From the NCBI GenBank assembly GCA_016212095.1, contig JACRHH010000003.1:1-64000 (forward strand): 64,000 bases of DNA, read 5' to 3'. The stretch comes from Nitrospirota bacterium. Lineage in GTDB: Bacteria > Nitrospirota > Thermodesulfovibrionia > SZUA-242. The translations under genes were made by a program, and so were the position numbers. Shown piece by piece: positions 52,501-61,029 of this stretch (the first letter of the stretch is position 1; the number at the start of each line of letters is the position of its first letter). The notes beneath the pieces are model-generated. The model was not told where the DNA came from. It did no database searches and saw nothing but the letters and a program-made list of their open reading frames with translations.

Positions 52501-54440
52501 CCAATGTGACGGTGGACATTGTTTTGCAGGCTCCTGTCTCGGCAGGCGACATATCGAATACCGCCTCGGTTGCTTGCGACACAACCGATCCTGATCTCGT
52601 GAATAATTCGGTTGCAATCGGCACGTCGGTTGTGTCAACCATTTACAACCTGCACGCCGCAGCTTCAGGGCCGGGAAGTGTTACGGCTTCCGGCATTAGT
52701 TGTCCGGGCGACTGCTCCGAGCGGTTCGCCGACGGTGCGGTTGTCAGCCTGAATGCCGTTCCGATACCGGGCTGGATCTTCGCCGGATGGAGCGGAGACG
52801 CGGGCGGCACAGCCAACCCGCTTTCTGTAACGATGAACGCCGACAAGAACATCACCGCGCTGTTCGATTCCGACAGCGATGAGGATGGCATTGTGGATGC
52901 TCAGGACAACTGTGCTCTCGATCCTAATCCGGATCAGGCGGATTCCGATATGGACGGCATTGGCGATGCCTGCGATCCATGCGCTGCTGATCCGCTTAAC
53001 GACATTGACGGTGACGGAGTCTGTGGGAACGTGGATAACTGTCCGGATGCGGCCAACGCGGATCAGATCGATCTGGACATGGATGGAGCCGGCGATGTCT
53101 GCGATATCTGTCCGCTCGATGCCCTGAACGACGCTGACAATGACGGCGTTTGCGGTAATGCGGATAACTGTCCGGCTGTAACAAATCAGGATCAGAGCGA
53201 CCTCGATGGCGACGGGATCGGCGATGTCTGCGATTCATGTCCGCTGGATGCGCTCAACGATGCCGATCACGACGGCTATTGCATGAACGTGGACAACTGC
53301 CCGACCGTATCCAATCCCGATCAGAGCAACCTGGATGGCGACGGGATCGGCGATGTTTGTGACACTTGCCCGCTCGATCCGCTGAACGACATCGATGGCG
53401 ATGGTGTCTGCGGGAATGTGGATAACTGTCCCGTCAATCCGAACGCCGACCAGAAGGATAGCGACGGCGACGGTATGGGCGACGCTTGCGACATCTGTCC
53501 GCTTGATGCCTTGAACGACATGGATGGAGACGGCATCTGCGGTAACGTGGATAACTGTCCGATGGTTGCGAATGCTGATCAGAAGGACAGCGATCAGGAT
53601 GGCATTGGCGAAACGTGCGATTCGTGTCCCTTCGATCCGTTGAACGATATGGACGGAGATGGTGTTTGCGGAAACATTGACAACTGCCCGCTTGTCGCAA
53701 ACATGGAGCAGAATGATGCGGATGGCGACATGATTGGCGATGCCTGTGACAACTGTTCGTTCAGCCCAAATCCGGCTCAAGCAGACAGTAATCATGATGG
53801 AACCGGTGATGTATGCTCGATGCCCGTGGATCTTGTCATCGGTTCGGTTGGCGGGCCGTCGTCGGTGAGCGCAGGCAGCGCGATTGGGGTTGAAATCACC
53901 GTCAACAATGCAGGGACATACCAGGCGGGCAGGGATTTCGATGCCGGGATACTTTTTTCCACCGACCAGACAGCAGGCAGGGCGGGCATCCTGCTTAAGA
54001 CTGTCAGGTTCCAGAGGCTTGCAGGCGGTGCTTCCTCGTCGTGGCGGGGGAGGGTGATCATTCCTGAGGACATCCCCGCAGGGTTGTACCATATTGCCGC
54101 GATTGCTGATTATGGCCGTGTGGTTCCTGAGGTTAACGAGATAAACAATGGAACAACCGGCAATCTCATTTCTGTTTCCGGCGGCGTGCCGAGACAGAAC
54201 AGCATTGTGATTCTCAAAGCCGTGTATAGCCAGGCGCATGAGGTGCTTGTGGTTCGGGCTGAAAGTGTGTATGGAAGCACGGCGTCGCTTGCCGTTCAGG
54301 GTTTTGGCGCGATGCAATGGAACAACAGCAAGGGCTGGTGGGAATTGCGCATTTCGGGCGTGCGTGCCGATGTTGTGCCTTCTGTAATTACAGTTACCGG
54401 CTCAGAGGGTTCGGCAAATGCGCCATTGCTGAGTCAATAG
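49509..54440 (+). CDS. Giant secreted DUF1566/TSP3 protein with internal duplication
   Basis: A 1643-residue exported protein (signal peptide to about residue 25). Its layout is the block [two DUF1566 - DUF11 - bacterial-repeat - TSP3] present twice, the second TSP3 block much longer, followed by CARDB and the same C-terminal domain as the gene before it. In the second block six complete 43-residue TSP3 units (such as DNCPVNPNADQKDSDGDG) plus a partial seventh would bind many calcium ions. The ATG at 49509 has a GGAGGGGGG site 8 bases upstream. A role in adhesion or protein display is likely; no enzyme motif is present. Confidence 0.9.
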   Translation: MSSLSSVVHARIVVLLAFLFLPLNIAFAATILPDSGQTLCYDGAGAVITCPAPGAALAQDASYPRNPLSYTDNGDGTVSDNNTGLMWQKNSAGQKSWDAAVSYCNGLTLGGNSNWRLPSKKDLVGIIDYGGASTKVNTNYFSGADTSYWSLTQRAQSSSYAWYVSFTDGSASTLGKTNYLGVRCVSGGQTAYGDFIDNGNGTATDRATGLIWQKASGVQGATGTTLNWGSAISYCEGLTLGSTTRQWRLPNAKELESITKDTAYNPAANATYVSAASQAYWTSTTARSTAYAVSVNFAEGNVVASGTTNLKPSKQHFRCVSSPVTDSADLAVSMDGSPTIALPGAVNYFVTVTNNGTGIARGVSLDSLIPSASSTGHPDVISISQGTCATSIGRVQCSIGDMASGARVYVKVATIVFSSTTRVITSSSVSSTTPDPVTSNNSVLLETVITNNSANLNVSLIGSGHVSGTGIDCPADCSERMPLGNGNNKFGGTSFLSVSLTAIPDTGWMFGNWSGALSGSLNPASLLMDADKNVMANFVAETDGDGVPDSTDNCPSVSNTNQADCDQDGIGDACDTASTCSTDTDHDGVFDDVDNCRYRANSDQLDSDNDGIGNACEYAVPDTGQLGCFDSAGTPIACPKPGSAGAQDGSYNINPPLLIDFGRGVVIDWRSGLRWQKASGPAMAWGDTTGSCTVNCVDARSYCTGLTLGGYTNWRLPTRRELAGIVEPQQTGPTIDKAFSADTVASNYWTSDEDAKNAANAWAVNFGNGYSMTGDKSSLRNVRCISNGRLASASFTDNGDGTVIENASGLIWQKSAMGPYSWSASLDYCEGLTLGGSTQWRLPNAKELESVLDISRAYPSVDPQALPTSSTASLWTSTTFEGYPSYAYHVGFGNGSIGAYAKSKTDYLRCVSGGKLSPSGQSDLSVVGTGGPSPALVSENISYTLTVANNGPDAASGVILTNNLPAGTVFVSAASTQGTCAESGGVVSCSIGDMTKLANVTVDIVLQAPVSAGDISNTASVACDTTDPDLVNNSVAIGTSVVSTIYNLHAAASGPGSVTASGISCPGDCSERFADGAVVSLNAVPIPGWIFAGWSGDAGGTANPLSVTMNADKNITALFDSDSDEDGIVDAQDNCALDPNPDQADSDMDGIGDACDPCAADPLNDIDGDGVCGNVDNCPDAANADQIDLDMDGAGDVCDICPLDALNDADNDGVCGNADNCPAVTNQDQSDLDGDGIGDVCDSCPLDALNDADHDGYCMNVDNCPTVSNPDQSNLDGDGIGDVCDTCPLDPLNDIDGDGVCGNVDNCPVNPNADQKDSDGDGMGDACDICPLDALNDMDGDGICGNVDNCPMVANADQKDSDQDGIGETCDSCPFDPLNDMDGDGVCGNIDNCPLVANMEQNDADGDMIGDACDNCSFSPNPAQADSNHDGTGDVCSMPVDLVIGSVGGPSSVSAGSAIGVEITVNNAGTYQAGRDFDAGILFSTDQTAGRAGILLKTVRFQRLAGGASSSWRGRVIIPEDIPAGLYHIAAIADYGRVVPEVNEINNGTTGNLISVSGGVPRQNSIVILKAVYSQAHEVLVVRAESVYGSTASLAVQGFGAMQWNNSKGWWELRISGVRADVVPSVITVTGSEGSANAPLLSQ
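52905..53747 (+). repeat. 129-bp tandem repeats encoding TSP3 units
   Basis: Repeat units starting at the DNC codons begin at 52905, 53034, 53163, 53292, 53421 and 53550, each exactly 129 bp, with a shortened seventh unit at 53679. The unit encodes 43 residues with DxDxDG calcium loops. Confidence 0.95.
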
Positions 54441-54458
54441 TAAATTCATGTTGAGCCA

Positions 54459-54496
54459 AACCTGCCGGAGGCTCCGTCTCCGGCAGGTTTCTTGTT
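54459..54496 (+). terminator. Rho-independent terminator after the giant gene
   Basis: A 12-bp stem (aacctgccggag / ctccggcaggtt, 7-base loop) followed by a T-rich run. It overlaps the upstream promoter region of the SPOR/TPR gene. Confidence 0.88.
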
Positions 54497-54497
54497 G

Positions 54498-54503
54498 TAT
54501 AAT
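54498..54503 (+). promoter_or_regulatory. Candidate -10 box for the SPOR/TPR gene
   Basis: A perfect TATAAT immediately after the terminator and only 16 bases before the ATG at 54519. If real, the message would have almost no leader. No clear -35 box. Confidence 0.35.
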
Positions 54504-54518
54504 GCAAAACATATTCCG

Positions 54519-55832
54519 ATGAAGCTTATGCGATATTCAAGATTCCTTGCGATCTCGATTCTGGTGGTTCTGGCAGCCGCGGGATCAGCATCGGCGGCTC
54601 AGCCTGATTCACTGTACACAGTTCAGACCGGAACGTTCGTTCCGCTCGATCCGGCGCGCAAGCAGTTCGATACGCTTGCCGCATCGCTTGCAAAGCCATT
54701 GCGCGGTCTCCTCCGGATAGAAAAGGGCGCGAAGTTTCACGTGGTTCGGTTTGGGCTTTTCAATAATCCGGTTGAAGCATGGAAAGCGGCCAGAGAGGTT
54801 GGCGCGATAGCTCCGGATGCGTATGTCCTGCGTGAACCGGCCGGGACTGTCGAACGGCTGGCGTTGATTTCTCCCGGCATCACCGGCACGGAGAAAATCT
54901 ATGCGGTTGAGGCCGGATGCTTTACCTCGAAGGATGCCGCAATGAAGGCGTTGAATGGATTGAGGCTGGAGACCGGCGGAGGTCAGGCATCGGCAACGCT
55001 GGCTGATAATGCCGGTGATTCTGTCATGCGAATCGACTGGCTGGCCGGTATCAATGCGGCATGGAGCGCCATCAGACATCTGTCGGCTGTTTCAGCCTGC
55101 GTTTCCATTAGCGGATCGGAGGCTCTGCCGCCGCCTGCCGAATCCGCCGCGATAACCGTTGCCAAGCCGGAGCAGGCTGTTGCAGCGGCTAAAACCGAAC
55201 CGGAACCCAAGGGCAAGGCCGCAAATGTGCATCGACCTGAAATCGACAATGAGGACAAGGTTTCACCGCAAGCGCAATCCCCGGACGCGAACTCAGCCGG
55301 AAGCGCAACAGGAGAATCAATCGGCAGTGCCGCAGCAGACGCAGCCGAGGATATGGAAACAACCTTCGGCAAGATAAATGACACGATGTCGGCCATGCTG
55401 GATCAGCATGAATACGGAAAGGCTGTTCAGGTAATCAGGGAATACATGAAACGTTTTCCCGACAATCCCGATCTTTACGCGTGGTATGGAGCAGCGCTTT
55501 CCGCAATGGATCGTCCGGACAAGGCTCTTGAGCAGTATCGTAAAGCGGCTGAGCTGGCCCCTTCCGTTCCCGAATTTCACGTTAATGTCGGCCAGAGCCT
55601 GACGAAGATCCACATGAACTCGGTCAAGGACGCTATCGACTCATTCAATGCGGCCCTACGTCTGAATCCGAACGATGTTGCTGCCCTGGAGGGGCTTGGC
55701 AGTGTTTACGTGAGCATCGGCTACGGGGACATGGCCGAGGAACTGGTGCTTCCACGTATGCAGGAGCTTGACAGTGAAGCCGCCAAACGGCTGGATTTGC
55801 TCATCAAGGGCGGCGTGGACTGGAGCCGATGA
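54519..55832 (+). CDS. Exported SPOR-like and TPR protein
   Basis: A protein of 437 residues with a signal peptide (MKLMRYSRFLAISILVVLAA). Two SPOR-like modules follow (SLYTVQTGTFVPLDPA and KIYAVEAGCFTSKDAA), then a low-complexity Pro/Ala/Glu linker and three TPR units (DLYAWYGAALSAMDRPDKAL, EFHVNVGQSLTKIHMNSV, AALEGLGSVYVSIGYGDM). SPOR domains bind bare peptidoglycan strands, so it may be a septal or cell-wall scaffold, although some SPOR-like repeats have other roles. The ATG at 54519 is chosen because it begins the signal peptide; no ribosome site is visible. Confidence 0.75.
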   Translation: MKLMRYSRFLAISILVVLAAAGSASAAQPDSLYTVQTGTFVPLDPARKQFDTLAASLAKPLRGLLRIEKGAKFHVVRFGLFNNPVEAWKAAREVGAIAPDAYVLREPAGTVERLALISPGITGTEKIYAVEAGCFTSKDAAMKALNGLRLETGGGQASATLADNAGDSVMRIDWLAGINAAWSAIRHLSAVSACVSISGSEALPPPAESAAITVAKPEQAVAAAKTEPEPKGKAANVHRPEIDNEDKVSPQAQSPDANSAGSATGESIGSAAADAAEDMETTFGKINDTMSAMLDQHEYGKAVQVIREYMKRFPDNPDLYAWYGAALSAMDRPDKALEQYRKAAELAPSVPEFHVNVGQSLTKIHMNSVKDAIDSFNAALRLNPNDVAALEGLGSVYVSIGYGDMAEELVLPRMQELDSEAAKRLDLLIKGGVDWSR

Positions 55833-55901
55833 CAAGGCTTGGCGAGCCTGCAAGGTGGACAAGAAACGCATCTCTGTGATATGTTCTCAAGCTGATTGCA
55901 C

Positions 55902-55978
55902 GCCCCCTTAGCTCAGTAGGATAGAGCACAAGTTTCCTAAACTTGGTGTCACAGGTTCGATTCCTGTAGGGGGTACCA
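55902..55978 (+). tRNA. tRNA-Arg (anticodon CCT)
   Basis: A complete 77-base cloverleaf with the CCA end encoded. Acceptor stem gccccct pairs with agggggt (a G-U at the end), the anticodon loop is ttcctaa with CCT at 55936-55938, and the T loop is ttcgatt. It reads AGG codons. Confidence 0.97.
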
Positions 55979-56007
55979 GAAAAACATCCGGTTAGATCCG
56001 GTTAAAA

Positions 56008-56042
56008 CAAAAAACCCGGCGGAAACGCCGGGTTTTTTGTTT
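56008..56042. terminator. Bidirectional terminator between tRNA-Arg and rho
   Basis: A stem acccggcg / cgccgggt with a gaaa loop has A-runs on the left and T-runs on the right, so it can terminate both the tRNA (+) and rho (-). Confidence 0.94.
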
Positions 56043-56064
56043 TCAGTCATGACTGGAAAGTCGG

Positions 56065-57528
56065 CTACTTGTTCATCATCTCAAGAAATTCCTTGTTGTC
56101 CTTCGTGCCGCGAAGCTTGCTCAGAATGAACTCCATGCTCTCGATCGAGCTTAGCGGATGAAGCACCTTGCGGAGGATCCACATCTTGTTCAGAACGTCC
56201 TTCTCTACAAGCAGTTCTTCCTTCCGGGTTCCGGAAGCGTTGATGTCGATGGACGGAAATATGCGCTTCTCCACCAGCTTGCGGTCGAGGTGAAGCTCCA
56301 TGTTGCCGGTTCCCTTGAACTCTTCAAAGATAACGTCGTCCATGCGGCTGCCGGTATCGACAAGCGCGGTGGCAAGAATAGAGAGCGAGCCGCCCGATTC
56401 TATGTTTCGGGCCGCGCCGAAGAAGCGTTTCGGCCTCTGGAGCGCGTTTGCGTCGAGGCCGCCGGAGAGAACCTTGCCGCTAGTGGGACTTATGGTGTTG
56501 TAGGCGCGGGCAAGGCGCGTGATGCTGTCAAGCAGAATCACCACGTCTTTCTTGCCTTCGACAAGGCGCTTGGCCCGGTCGATCACGATCTCGGCAACCT
56601 GACAGTGGCGCTGAGGCGGCTCGTCGAACGTGGAGCTGATAACCTCCGCGTCAACAGTCCGCATCCAGTCGGTCACTTCTTCCGGGCGCTCATCGATAAG
56701 CAGAATGATGAGCTGAATCTCCGGATTAGCCTTCCTGATCGCCTTGGCGATGGATTGCAGAAGCATCGTCTTTCCGGTGCGCGGCGCGGCAACGATCAGT
56801 CCGCGTTGTCCGCGTCCCACAGGCGTGATCAGTTCCATTACGCGCGTGGAGTAATCGGTCGGATTATGGTCGAGATGAACCTTGCGCGTGGGATAGTATG
56901 GCGTGAGGTTGTCGAAAAGCGGCCTGTGAATGCTGGCCTCAGGCGGCTCGCCGCCTATCGCCTCAACCTTGAGCAACGCGAAATAGCGCTCGTTGTCCTT
57001 GGGCTGGCGAATCTGGCCGGTAACGAGATCGCCGGTGCGAAGGCTGAAACGCCTTATCTGCGACGGCGAAACGTAAATATCGTCGGGGCCGGGAAGATAG
57101 CTGAAGTCCGGTGAGCGAAGGAAGCCGAATCCGTCCGGGAGGATTTCGAGCACGCCCTGGGCATAGATGCAGCCTGTGCGCTCGGTCTGGGCCTGGAGAA
57201 TCGCGTATATAAGATCCTGCCGCCTCAGGCTGCTTCCGCCCTCGATGTTCAGATCGACAGACATCTGAATGAGGTCTTCAGTGGCCTTGGCGCGCAGTTC
57301 CGCGATATTCATGCGGAGTTCTTTTTTCTCGCCGTTCGCCGGCTGCTGCGATGCGGTTTCATCCGCCGCAACCGAGGCCACGGGCGGCTGGTAAACCGGC
57401 CTTTCCTCCGGGTATCCGCCTCCGTTGCCGCTTCTATGCCTGCTTTCGGTGCGTTGGCTGCCTTCGCCGCGCGGAACGCGCGTTCCCCTTCCGCCTCTTG
57501 GTGGTGTTGATCTGCCGGAGCTTTCCAT
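56065..57528 (-). CDS. rho: Transcription termination factor Rho
   Basis: A 487-residue hexameric RNA helicase. An extra basic, glycine- and arginine-rich N-terminal region of about 65 residues precedes the usual start ([20 protein letters not shown]). The OB-fold RNA-binding domain ([16 protein letters not shown]), Walker A APRTGKT, the arginine-containing [11 protein letters not shown] and the Q and R loops follow. N-terminal inserts of this kind are known in several phyla and may add RNA or DNA binding. Confidence 0.97.
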   Translation of the reverse strand: MESSGRSTPPRGGRGTRVPRGEGSQRTESRHRSGNGGGYPEERPVYQPPVASVAADETASQQPANGEKKELRMNIAELRAKATEDLIQMSVDLNIEGGSSLRRQDLIYAILQAQTERTGCIYAQGVLEILPDGFGFLRSPDFSYLPGPDDIYVSPSQIRRFSLRTGDLVTGQIRQPKDNERYFALLKVEAIGGEPPEASIHRPLFDNLTPYYPTRKVHLDHNPTDYSTRVMELITPVGRGQRGLIVAAPRTGKTMLLQSIAKAIRKANPEIQLIILLIDERPEEVTDWMRTVDAEVISSTFDEPPQRHCQVAEIVIDRAKRLVEGKKDVVILLDSITRLARAYNTISPTSGKVLSGGLDANALQRPKRFFGAARNIESGGSLSILATALVDTGSRMDDVIFEEFKGTGNMELHLDRKLVEKRIFPSIDINASGTRKEELLVEKDVLNKMWILRKVLHPLSSIESMEFILSKLRGTKDNKEFLEMMNK

Positions 57529-57854
57529 ATCCTTCTTCCTTGCTTTGTGTGAGAAATGTTAAATCGTTGCCGAATTAAGCTCTGATGATTCCGCTTCGCT
57601 AAAGTTGATATTCACTTATCGATAGTAATAACGTCAGTCTTTAATTCCCCATAATCAATGAACGGCGAAACAGCTCGGATTATCTTCCAACGGAGCGGCG
57701 ATTAACTGGCTTGTTTCAGGTGCGCCAAAATATGAGTCGAGGATGTATTCGGAACCACAGTGTAATGGTTGCTAGGATACATAACGCACAAAACCTTGTC
57801 AATACAGATATGGATGCAGGTTGAAAACATCCAGAAATAATGTCCGCAGAAGTG
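57529..57854. other. Intergenic region upstream of rho
   Basis: A 326-bp AT-richer stretch between the rho start and the 3' end of the zinc-ribbon gene. It should contain the rho promoter and leader; I see no gene, RNA or clear terminator in it. Confidence 0.6.
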
Positions 57855-58103
57855 TCATTTTTTCGCTTCCAGCCGCAGAAAACCGTGGATCGCGTCCGAG
57901 AGCGGCGTGCGCCGCAGGAATACCGCGCGACGCGACGCATCGAACGCGCCGCGCGCGTCGCCGGCGGCAAGACGCGTGACTGCGATTCGCTCCATCGAGG
58001 CGGCCATCATGCTTGTGGAATGGAGAAGCATCAAATCCGTGCCGCAATTCCGGCATGTGCCAGCCGACTTGCCGGGCACTCCGCATACGGGGCAGGCATC
58101 CAT
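57855..58103 (-). CDS. Small zinc-ribbon protein
   Basis: An 82-residue protein with two CxxC knuckles near the N-terminus (CPVCGVPGKSAGTCRNCG), probably binding one zinc, followed by a helical tail. It begins 6 bases after the GrpE-like gene and is co-transcribed with it. No family name can be given; position suggests a chaperone-linked role. Confidence 0.7.
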   Translation of the reverse strand: MDACPVCGVPGKSAGTCRNCGTDLMLLHSTSMMAASMERIAVTRLAAGDARGAFDASRRAVFLRRTPLSDAIHGFLRLEAKK

Positions 58104-58109
58104 TTCCGG

Positions 58110-58796
58110 CTATCTACCCAGCCGGTTTACAACAACCTCGGCTGCGCGAATAATGGTTCCGTTCCAGATATAACCCTTTCGAACCTCGCCCGTCACCATT
58201 TCGTCTTCAAGCGCCTGATCGCAAACAGTCTCCACCTCGCGCATCGAAAAGCTGTTGAACCGTTCACCGGCGGCGTGGATTTCGCCGACGCCCCAGGAAT
58301 CGAGCGAACGATCCATCTGGCGCAGCATCAACCGCTGCCGCTCGCGCATCGCCTCCACCATCACCTGCTCGCCGCCGATCAGCTTCGACATCCCGGCTGG
58401 CTGGTAGGCTTCAGCAGCGCGCAGGGCCGACTCCATGCCGTCCCTGATCTCGACAATATCCGTCAGCACCGGCTTCAGCGCGTCGATGCGCGCGTTTTCG
58501 ATGTCAAGCCGCTTTCGCTCAAGCTCCTCGCGCAGTACCGCATTGCTGGAGCTGACCGTGTCGAGCAGAACATTCGCGTGATCCAAAGCGCCCTTGAACG
58601 TGCGCGTCTCCTCGCGCACCTCGTTTTTAAGCGACGCCAGCTCGGTGAGCACAAGATACAGATCGGCGTAAACCCTGCCGTCTGTGCTGTCATCGGTGAA
58701 ACCGGCGTGGACGCCGTGTCCTCCCGGCCCTCCGCCCGAATTGTCCAGATATTCGGCGAACCGCCTTATCAATTCATCCTTCGATTTTGCTTCCAT
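58110..58796 (-). CDS. GrpE-like nucleotide exchange factor
   Basis: A 228-residue protein with the GrpE layout: long N-terminal coiled coil (about 45-125), a four-helix region, and a C-terminal beta domain (GEVRKGYIWNGTIIRAAEVVVNR) that contacts the Hsp70 nucleotide-binding domain. The GxRF(N)S-like region (AGERFNSFSMREVE) is altered compared with the classical GrpE signature, so it may serve a special DnaK. Its start overlaps the radical-SAM gene by 23 bases. No dnaK is in the window. Confidence 0.72.
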   Translation of the reverse strand: MEAKSKDELIRRFAEYLDNSGGGPGGHGVHAGFTDDSTDGRVYADLYLVLTELASLKNEVREETRTFKGALDHANVLLDTVSSSNAVLREELERKRLDIENARIDALKPVLTDIVEIRDGMESALRAAEAYQPAGMSKLIGGEQVMVEAMRERQRLMLRQMDRSLDSWGVGEIHAAGERFNSFSMREVETVCDQALEDEMVTGEVRKGYIWNGTIIRAAEVVVNRLGR

Positions 58797-59736
58797 GTTT
58801 CTCCGTTACAAGTTGTCCCTGTCTGCTGTCACGCCGCGACATCTCCTTTCGTATGTCGTCCAGAAGGTGATGGCGGCTCAGCGACCACTTGGGCGCAATA
58901 AGAATATCATGCGGCGCGGTTGCGCAAAAGCGCTGAATGTATATTTCGGGCGAGAGGCGTTCAAGGAAATCGCAGACAAGCGCGATGTATTCCTTGTACT
59001 CCAGAACAGGAAACGGCGTTTTCTTGTACTCGATGCCGAGTGCCGTGCCTTCGACAACCTGAAGCTGGTGAAGTTTCAGAAACTCAACCGGCAACCGCGA
59101 CATCTCTCCTGCCGCCTCAAGCATCTCTTCGCGCGATTCGCCCGGAAGCCCAAGAATGAGATGCGCGCCGATATGAATTCCGCGCCCGGCTGTCATCGAG
59201 ACGGTGTCCAGAAAACGCCGGTAGTCGTGGCCACGGTTCACGCGCAGAAGCGTCCTGTCATGAATCGATTGCAGACCGTATTCGACAAGCATGAATTTCT
59301 CCCGCGCCAGTTCCGCAAGCATGGCAATCTTGTCCTCGTCCACCGCGTCGGGCCGCGTGCCGATGGCAAGGCCGATCACATTGTCGAACGACAACGCCTC
59401 GCGGTAGAGCCGCTCAAGCGTCTCAACCGGCGCGTGCGTGTTCGTAAATGGCTGAAAATAAACAAGAAATTTGTCGGCCTTGTACCTTCGGGCCGTATAG
59501 GCGATGCCGTTTTCGATCTGCTCCAAAATCGGAACCGCTGGCTTGCAGGCTTCGGGACGGAAGCTGTCGTTGTTGCAAAAGACGCACCCGCCGCGCGCGA
59601 CTGTGCCGTCGCGGTTCGGGCAGGTGAAACCGGCGTCGACGTTCACCTTCGACACGCCCGCGCCGAAACGGGCGCGCATGTAATCGCCGAAGGTGGAGAT
59701 TCTGGGCTTTGCGGGTGTGAGCAGCGTTTGGGGCAT
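58774..59736 (-). CDS. YhcC-type radical SAM protein (TIGR01212)
   Basis: A 320-residue protein. The start (STFGDYMRARFGAGVSKVNVD) and the cluster motif FTCPNRDGTVARGGCVFCNN match the TIGR01212/YhcC family, with Cys residues arranged for a 4Fe-4S cluster. Other family motifs are YFQPFTNTHAP and LILGLPGES. The reaction of this family is not established; a link to tRNA modification is suspected. It starts the operon with the GrpE-like and zinc-ribbon genes. Confidence 0.9.
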   Translation of the reverse strand: MPQTLLTPAKPRISTFGDYMRARFGAGVSKVNVDAGFTCPNRDGTVARGGCVFCNNDSFRPEACKPAVPILEQIENGIAYTARRYKADKFLVYFQPFTNTHAPVETLERLYREALSFDNVIGLAIGTRPDAVDEDKIAMLAELAREKFMLVEYGLQSIHDRTLLRVNRGHDYRRFLDTVSMTAGRGIHIGAHLILGLPGESREEMLEAAGEMSRLPVEFLKLHQLQVVEGTALGIEYKKTPFPVLEYKEYIALVCDFLERLSPEIYIQRFCATAPHDILIAPKWSLSRHHLLDDIRKEMSRRDSRQGQLVTEKHGSKIEG

Positions 59737-59798
59737 TAGTTACGGTGTGGGCGATTGCTAATGAAAGTGCAGCCGCCTGTCAAAATGTCGTAGATGCT

Positions 59799-60002
59799 TC
59801 AAATTCCTATTGCTTTCAGCATTTCCATCTCCTTGCGCAAGATGGTATTGATAACTTTATTTAGATCGATATTTTTAATCAGAGCCTTATTGCTGTAAAA
59901 GGCTTTGATCTCCTTGTCGAGATATATCGGGATCTCAAGCTCTTCCATCGGCCTGTAGAACTTGCCCTGCTCAGCTTGTGAAAAATCATATTCCTTTTTC
60001 AT
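59799..60002 (-). CDS. CopG/BrnA-type antitoxin
   Basis: A 67-residue protein (MKKEYDFSQAEQGKFYRP onward) with a predicted ribbon-helix-helix (LEIPIYLDKEIKAFY, then NIDLNKVINTILRKEMEM). This is the antitoxin that normally follows BrnT. The ATG at 60002 overlaps the brnT stop (ATGA). Its toxin gene is frameshifted, so the antitoxin may be left without a target. Confidence 0.88.
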   Translation of the reverse strand: MKKEYDFSQAEQGKFYRPMEELEIPIYLDKEIKAFYSNKALIKNIDLNKVINTILRKEMEMLKAIGI

Positions 60003-60297
60003 TTCTTGCATATCCTTTCGAAGTATTGCGCTGCCTCATGTTTTGCCGCTTTCCTCGCGGAAATAATCCGAACGATCTCCTTGCCCTCAAATTTCCTGAA
60101 GGTATGGGCAACAACAATAATCATTTTTCATTTGGCATTTGCCCCATCGTTATCCATCGGTCTTCGTCACTGGAATGCTTATCATCGAAAAAAGTGAGCA
60201 TATATCTGTCGGCGAAAACATAACTTGCTTCGGTGAATGCCACCTTGTGTTTCAGCCTGTTCACCCTGTCTTTTTCCTTATCCCATTCAAATTTCAC
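59999..60297 (-). pseudogene. BrnT-family toxin with a frameshift
   Basis: The first half reads KFEWDKEKDRVNRLKHKVAF and ends at TGA 60121-60123 after GQMPNEK. The second half, in another frame from 60124, reads MIIVVAHTFRKFEGKEIVRI then ISARKAAKHEAAQYFERICKK. Together they cover a whole BrnT RNase-like toxin (typical IRIISARKA motif near the end). The break lies in a run of five A; one extra A restores one frame. The second part overlaps the first stop as ATGA. GTG at 60297 overlaps the stop of the hydrolase gene. Confidence 0.85.
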
Positions 60298-60992
60298 AAA
60301 TCAATTTCCTGCCCGATCTCAAGCGGCGTGACCTTTCCACGGTCTTCCGGGTTTAGCGCGGCAACGAAGTCGTCAACCGTGCCGGTGAGCGCCGGGAACG
60401 TGGCGTAATGCGTGGGAATTATGCGCGACGGGCGTATCAGCTTCACGGCGTATGCGGCCTCGCGCGGCCCCATCACGTAGCGGTCGCCTATGGGAAGAAG
60501 CGCCAGTTCCGGCGCGTAAAGCTCGCGGATGATGGCCATGTCTCCAAACACGTTGGTGTCGCCGGAATGATAGATCGTGTAGCCGTTTTCGAGCTTGACG
60601 ATGTATCCCACGCATTCGCCGCCGGGTAGAAGGGCGTCGCCTTCCTTGATGCTTGAACTGTGATCGGCGTGAACCATCGTTATCCGTATTCCGCCCGATA
60701 CTATGCTTCCGCCCTTGTTCATGCCGATGATCTCGTTTTTCCAGCCCTTGGCGGACAGGTGGAGGTAAATGTCGTGAATGCAGACGATCTTCGCGCCTGT
60801 TTTCCGGGCAAGCGGTTCGAGGCTTCCGATGTGGTCGCGATGCCCGTGCGTGAGCAGGATCAGGTCGGCCCGGTCGAGCGAGCGCACGGTGTTGGTTGCC
60901 AGCGGATGATCGAGCCACGGGTCGATCAGAATGATCACGCCTTTGGCGGATTCGATGCGGAAGCCTTCATGTCCGAGCCATGTTATGTTCAT
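60294..60992 (-). CDS. Metallo-beta-lactamase-fold hydrolase (UPF0173-like)
   Basis: A 232-residue protein starting MNITWLGHEGFRIE. Zinc ligands lie in THGHRDHIGS, in DHSSSIKEGD and in HSGDTNVFGD, and the C-terminal IPTHYATFP completes the site. This UPF0173 (YtkL-like) group has no fixed substrate. ATG at 60992 starts the usual sequence; the upstream frame is not conserved. Confidence 0.88.
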   Translation of the reverse strand: MNITWLGHEGFRIESAKGVIILIDPWLDHPLATNTVRSLDRADLILLTHGHRDHIGSLEPLARKTGAKIVCIHDIYLHLSAKGWKNEIIGMNKGGSIVSGGIRITMVHADHSSSIKEGDALLPGGECVGYIVKLENGYTIYHSGDTNVFGDMAIIRELYAPELALLPIGDRYVMGPREAAYAVKLIRPSRIIPTHYATFPALTGTVDDFVAALNPEDRGKVTPLEIGQEIDL

Positions 60993-61029
60993 TGTTGTAA
61001 ATCCGTCATGGGATACCGGATGCCGCCCG

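Noticed and set aside
52905-53747. Regular 129-bp repeats considered as a CRISPR-like array.
   Set aside because: They are in-frame coding repeats of calcium-binding loops with no spacer pattern and no cas genes.
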